From assembly GCA_932294295.1 (NCBI GenBank), contig OW028573.1:69665829-69729828 (forward strand): a stretch of DNA of 64,000 nt. The letters are read 5' to 3'. Source of the stretch: Alitta virens (Eukaryota; Annelida; Polychaeta; Phyllodocida; Nereididae). Below are positions 61,151 through 64,000 of the stretch, in pieces. The translations under genes and the position numbers were made by a program. The notes below the pieces were generated by a model. That model had not been told where the DNA came from. It was given only the letters and a program-made list of their open reading frames with translations, and did no database searches. The number at the start of each line of letters is the position of its first letter. Position 1 is the first letter of the stretch.

Positions 61151-61295
61151 ACTTTAATGGGGCGCATCCAAATGCAACTCAGGAGGTTAAAGGGATCTCG
61201 ATCCTCATCAAGACGGTCCTCTGCCTCAAGCAGCGAAAAAGGCATGAAAAAATCAGAATCAGGCGGACACAAGACCAAAGGCAGACATGGAAAAA
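61151..61295 (+). CDS. MPDZ: MPDZ-like exon: end of PDZ11 and basic linker
   Basis: Acceptor ATGTGTTTGTTTCAG; donor GTGAGT at 61296; phase 0 in, 1 out. It encodes TLMGRIQMQLRRLKG (last PDZ11 strand) and a strongly basic Ser/Arg/Lys tail (SRSSSRRSSASSSEKGMKKS and HKTKGRHGK) that could bind acidic lipids or act as a phosphorylated or nuclear-targeting segment. It leaves in phase 1 to either 62445 or 63638. Confidence 0.92.
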
Positions 61296-62444
61296 GTGAG
61301 TCATTTTAGTCTGGGTGTTTCTGATGTGAAGAGATGAAAAAAAAATACATTGTTTGACCGTAGATGACTTTTAGATGCCAATAACTTTAAGATATGATTT
61401 GAATGCTGTCTTTTTTAAAGTATGATTTGAACCAAAACATCATCTAACTACTTACATAGCACTTGATTTCATATGATTTGTATTTTGTCATATCCATCAA
61501 TTTGAATCAAAATTAATCAAACATTCTCACCAATATTATTTCTGTATCATGTTTGTTTACTCCTAATTTTCAACTCATGATTATGTTTCCATTACGAAGT
61601 GTACAAACGAAACTTACAAAAAAAAATTCAGCTGGTGATGTTTCATAAACCATTCATTTGTTGGATGGGCAAGCAGACAGGAAGGTTATCTTTGAATTTT
61701 CTTTGAATCTTTGTTTACATGTAGGATTTTGTTTTCCGTTGCTGCATTCAGATGGAGAGGAGGGTAACTGACGGGCACAGAATCATGTGTGCACTTACAC
61801 AGTAATGATGTACTTTGCACATTATCGTATTGACGTTTTGCATTATTTGTGTTACTTTGTGACGGAATAGTTGTTTGGACTGTTATATTTATTTTCTTTA
61901 GTGACGTTACTTTATCCTTTATCTCTCATTTTATGTTTCTTATCTCTGTTTGACACCAATTCTCCTCTTTTTGAACAGCTTAAATCTCTTGAGACATTTG
62001 TATGAACCAATATTTAAATCTGCTCGTATCTGTCTCCTGAATGACTCTTCAGTACTATTTGATAATCCAATCTTATGCATTTTGACAATTGGTGATTGCA
62101 CAATGTTTCAAGAAATCTCATTCTTTCACCTTTTCCTTTATATATCAGTTGTTCTATGTTATACCTACATGGTAATTTACATGATAGTTCTGGTTTAGTA
62201 TTATTTTGTATGAGGTTAATTACGGTTCATTCACAAATTTGACTTTGTAATTTTGATCTATAATTTTGATCTATAATTTCTATACATTTGGTCTATAATT
62301 TCTATGCATTTTTGCTTTCTTCATACTTTATCTTTTAATTGATTGCAGTTTAAACAACTCTTCAGAAAGTGGTGTTTCATAAAAGAGAAAAAAAACTAGA
62401 TAATATGCCGTTCACATCACCAAATCTTTCTTTCTTTTCCACAG

Positions 62445-62470
62445 GTCTGCCATCATCCAAAAGCTACTAG
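62445..62470 (+). CDS. MPDZ: Candidate alternative terminal exon (isoform ending after PDZ11)
   Basis: A strong acceptor (CTTTCTTTCTTTTCCACAG) opens a frame that, entered in phase 1 from the exon ending at 61295, reads SLPSSKSY and stops at TAG (62468-62470). This would give a protein lacking PDZ12-13 and ending in SKSY. An ATTAAA variant poly(A) signal occurs near 63284, about 800 bases downstream. It is also possible that the acceptor is a decoy or serves a poison exon. Confidence 0.42.
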
Positions 62471-63637
62471 GACTTGGTTTACTTACATTGCTTCTTTCAT
62501 CTTCAATGCACAACATTACAGCAATTTCCTCATTTACTACTGTTGTATTTTTATACTCCACACTAGTTTACAAGTCGCTACTTTGTTATTAGCTTGTTGT
62601 CCGAGGTGAAGCATTAATTGCGACCATCCAGAATGTGCCCAAGTTATCTTGTTCTAAAATTGTCTTTTTGATAATCAAATGTGTGGAAAGACATGAGGAT
62701 CTGATTTACCATATATGCCAAAATATTAAGTCCTAAAAACTGTGATAAAAATGCCTGTGTTGAACTGAAAAGTCTCCCAAAGGGGACAACATGAAAAATT
62801 GTTCGAAAAAAGCAATTCAGTGTGGCCAAGTCAAAGAGCTTATGGAGGATTGAAGGATTAAGGAAGGTTAGCATCTTCTCTATTTGTCATGCCATGTTGT
62901 CTATAATTGTCTTTGATATCCTGTTCTTCTCTTCTCAAACACATTTGTGCCCATGTCTCACCACCAGCTTTGGATTGACGGATCATGCTGTGATCACAAA
63001 TGCATTCGTTGTTTTGCACCATACCACTATTTAAGGACATTGCCCAAACTCTTGTGATCCTTATTTGCTTGATTCGTGTCTGTGTTCTTGTGCCTCTCTT
63101 CTTGTGTATAAGATCATTTGTTATGACCATGTACTTTGTTTCTTTTTTAAGGGTTCATGTTGCCGTGAATGTTCTTCTTTGTTTTGCTTGCATGTTCCAA
63201 GTGGTGTTTATCTGAGTGTTTCTTGTTTGTATACGTGTGGAATTTACATAAGTAAAGAAGATCCAGAAAGAGAGAGGAAGTAAGATTAAATAACAGCCAC
63301 AGATTTTGTGGAAAATTACATTTTGCATCACGGTGTTCTGGAACAATCATTTGAGAGTTTCTTGATCTTCAGATCGACAATGTATATGTGTACACTTGAC
63401 AAGTATATGACTACAAAGAAATTAATTATGAACAATTATTAGTTGCCTAAACATTGCTAATGACATGAGCAGTTTGTTTTATAACAAGTTAAAGGAGTGC
63501 TGCAAGTTGTGTAGTTCCGTTTCCCCACGAATGTCACGGGTGGTGAACTTCGATGTTGTGTCAAATCTAAATGGCGTAAAGTGTTTTCATAAGTCAGTAA
63601 AGTAAACTTGCTTATAGATGTACTTTATTATTATTAG
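62471..63637. other. 3' UTR of the alternative terminal exon, or intron
   Basis: No coding exon seen. It would be 3' UTR in the short isoform and intron in the long one. Minus-strand open frames here (for example 62858-63130) have no recognisable homology. Confidence 0.6.
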
Positions 63638-63801
63638 GTTGGAGCAATGAGGAGGTCCGATTGGTAGAAATACAGCGGGATGATGATGGATCGCTTGGTC
63701 TAAGCATTGCGGGAGGAACGAACAACCCTGGTGGGGATGGTCCAATAATTGTGGCCCAGATGACCCCAGATGGACCCGCTGCCCAATCACAAGAGTTAAG
63801 A
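63638..63801 (+). CDS. MPDZ: MPDZ-like exon: first half of PDZ12
   Basis: Acceptor ACTTTATTATTATTAG; donor GTAAGT at 63802; phase 1 in, 0 out. It encodes VRLVEIQRDDDGSLGLSIAG, GTNNPGGDGPIIVAQMTPDG and AAQSQELR, matching vertebrate PDZ12 (RTVEMKKGPTDSLGISIAGG...PIFIAMMHPTGVAAQTQKLRVGD). The next exon should begin with VGD and lies beyond the window. Confidence 0.94.
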
Positions 63802-64000
63802 GTAAGTTTTGCATAACACAACATTATATTCTGGTGTTCTTGTGATGGCTGTTTCAGTCTTTACAGCATGTCCAGTGTTGTTTGACTAAACATTAACAAA
63901 ATAATATTGCGCGTTTGATAAGCTGTTTATGTTGTTTGTCGAGTTGATGTTTATAACACACTATTAAAAAATGTTGTCTGTTTGTGTACTATTATTGATG

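Larger units (their letters stand above)
5121..63801 (+). other. MPDZ: MPDZ/PATJ-like multi-PDZ scaffold gene, partial (both ends outside window)
   Basis: This is the gene span; exons are listed separately. Family knowledge: MUPP1 and PATJ are cytoplasmic scaffolds at tight/subapical junctions. Their N-terminal L27 domain binds PALS1 (Crumbs complex), and their PDZ domains bind C-termini of claudins, JAMs, receptors and channels. Seen here: eleven PDZ carboxylate-binding loops of GLGF type (GLGF, GLGI, QLGI, SLGI, GLGL) in the order and with the flanking signatures of human MUPP1 PDZ2-PDZ12. Examples are [13 protein letters not shown] for PDZ2, AQLSKF before PDZ4, TNAQARA in PDZ6, GELHM before PDZ8, and [16 protein letters not shown] for PDZ10. 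The 38 main exons splice in frame to about 2,248 codons, already longer than the whole of human MUPP1 (about 2,070) because the linkers are long. MPDZ is preferred over PATJ because PATJ has fewer PDZ domains; the gene may be the single invertebrate pro-orthologue of both. Confidence 0.9.

Overview
The window is genomic DNA of an animal. It is AT-rich (by eye about 60% or more AT), has GT-AG introns throughout, and is scattered with microsatellites, hairpin elements and a 3.4 kb foldback transposon. One plus-strand gene occupies almost the whole window, an orthologue of the multi-PDZ polarity scaffold MPDZ (MUPP1) / PATJ. Thirty-eight exons were placed by homology, splice sites and reading phase. 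Every junction keeps the frame, and together they encode about 2,248 residues with no start or stop codon of the main isoform. PDZ domains matching vertebrate MUPP1 PDZ2 to PDZ12 appear in the vertebrate order. The L27 domain and PDZ1 must lie upstream of the window, and the rest of PDZ12 plus PDZ13 downstream. A single MUPP1-type gene with long low-complexity linkers suggests a marine invertebrate (echinoderm, hemichordate, lancelet or lophotrochozoan). The species cannot be fixed from the sequence.

Layout. 1-5120: no exon seen, probably an upstream intron. 5121-20948: 22 exons covering PDZ2-PDZ7 and long Ser/Pro/acidic linkers. 20949-43294: a 22.3 kb intron with repeats and hairpins and, as candidates, an intragenic alternative first exon (36456-36501), a cassette exon (26487-26576) and another possible first exon (26357-26387); all are phase-compatible with the exon at 43295. 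43295-55584: exons for PDZ8, PDZ9, several phase-1/phase-1 acidic linker exons and the start of PDZ10. 55585-60043: an intron holding the foldback element (55949-59382). 60044-63801: the rest of PDZ10, PDZ11, a candidate alternative terminal exon (62445-62470) and the start of PDZ12.

Introns over 300 bases not given their own entry, in which I saw only AT-rich non-coding sequence: 5723-6760, 6882-7326, 7647-8090, 8298-8912, 8993-9517 (carries a MITE), 10564-11045, 11340-12191, 12252-13098, 13618-14573, 15185-15642, 18050-18425, 18560-19398, 19901-20833, 47086-47801, 53199-54107, 54598-55432, 60798-61150 and 61296-62444. No tRNA, rRNA, CRISPR or bacterial-type operon was found. No convincing second protein-coding gene was found on either strand. 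The most interesting biology is the possible isoform layer of this scaffold: internal promoters, an early stop before PDZ12-13, an in-frame retained-intron candidate and symmetric linker cassettes.
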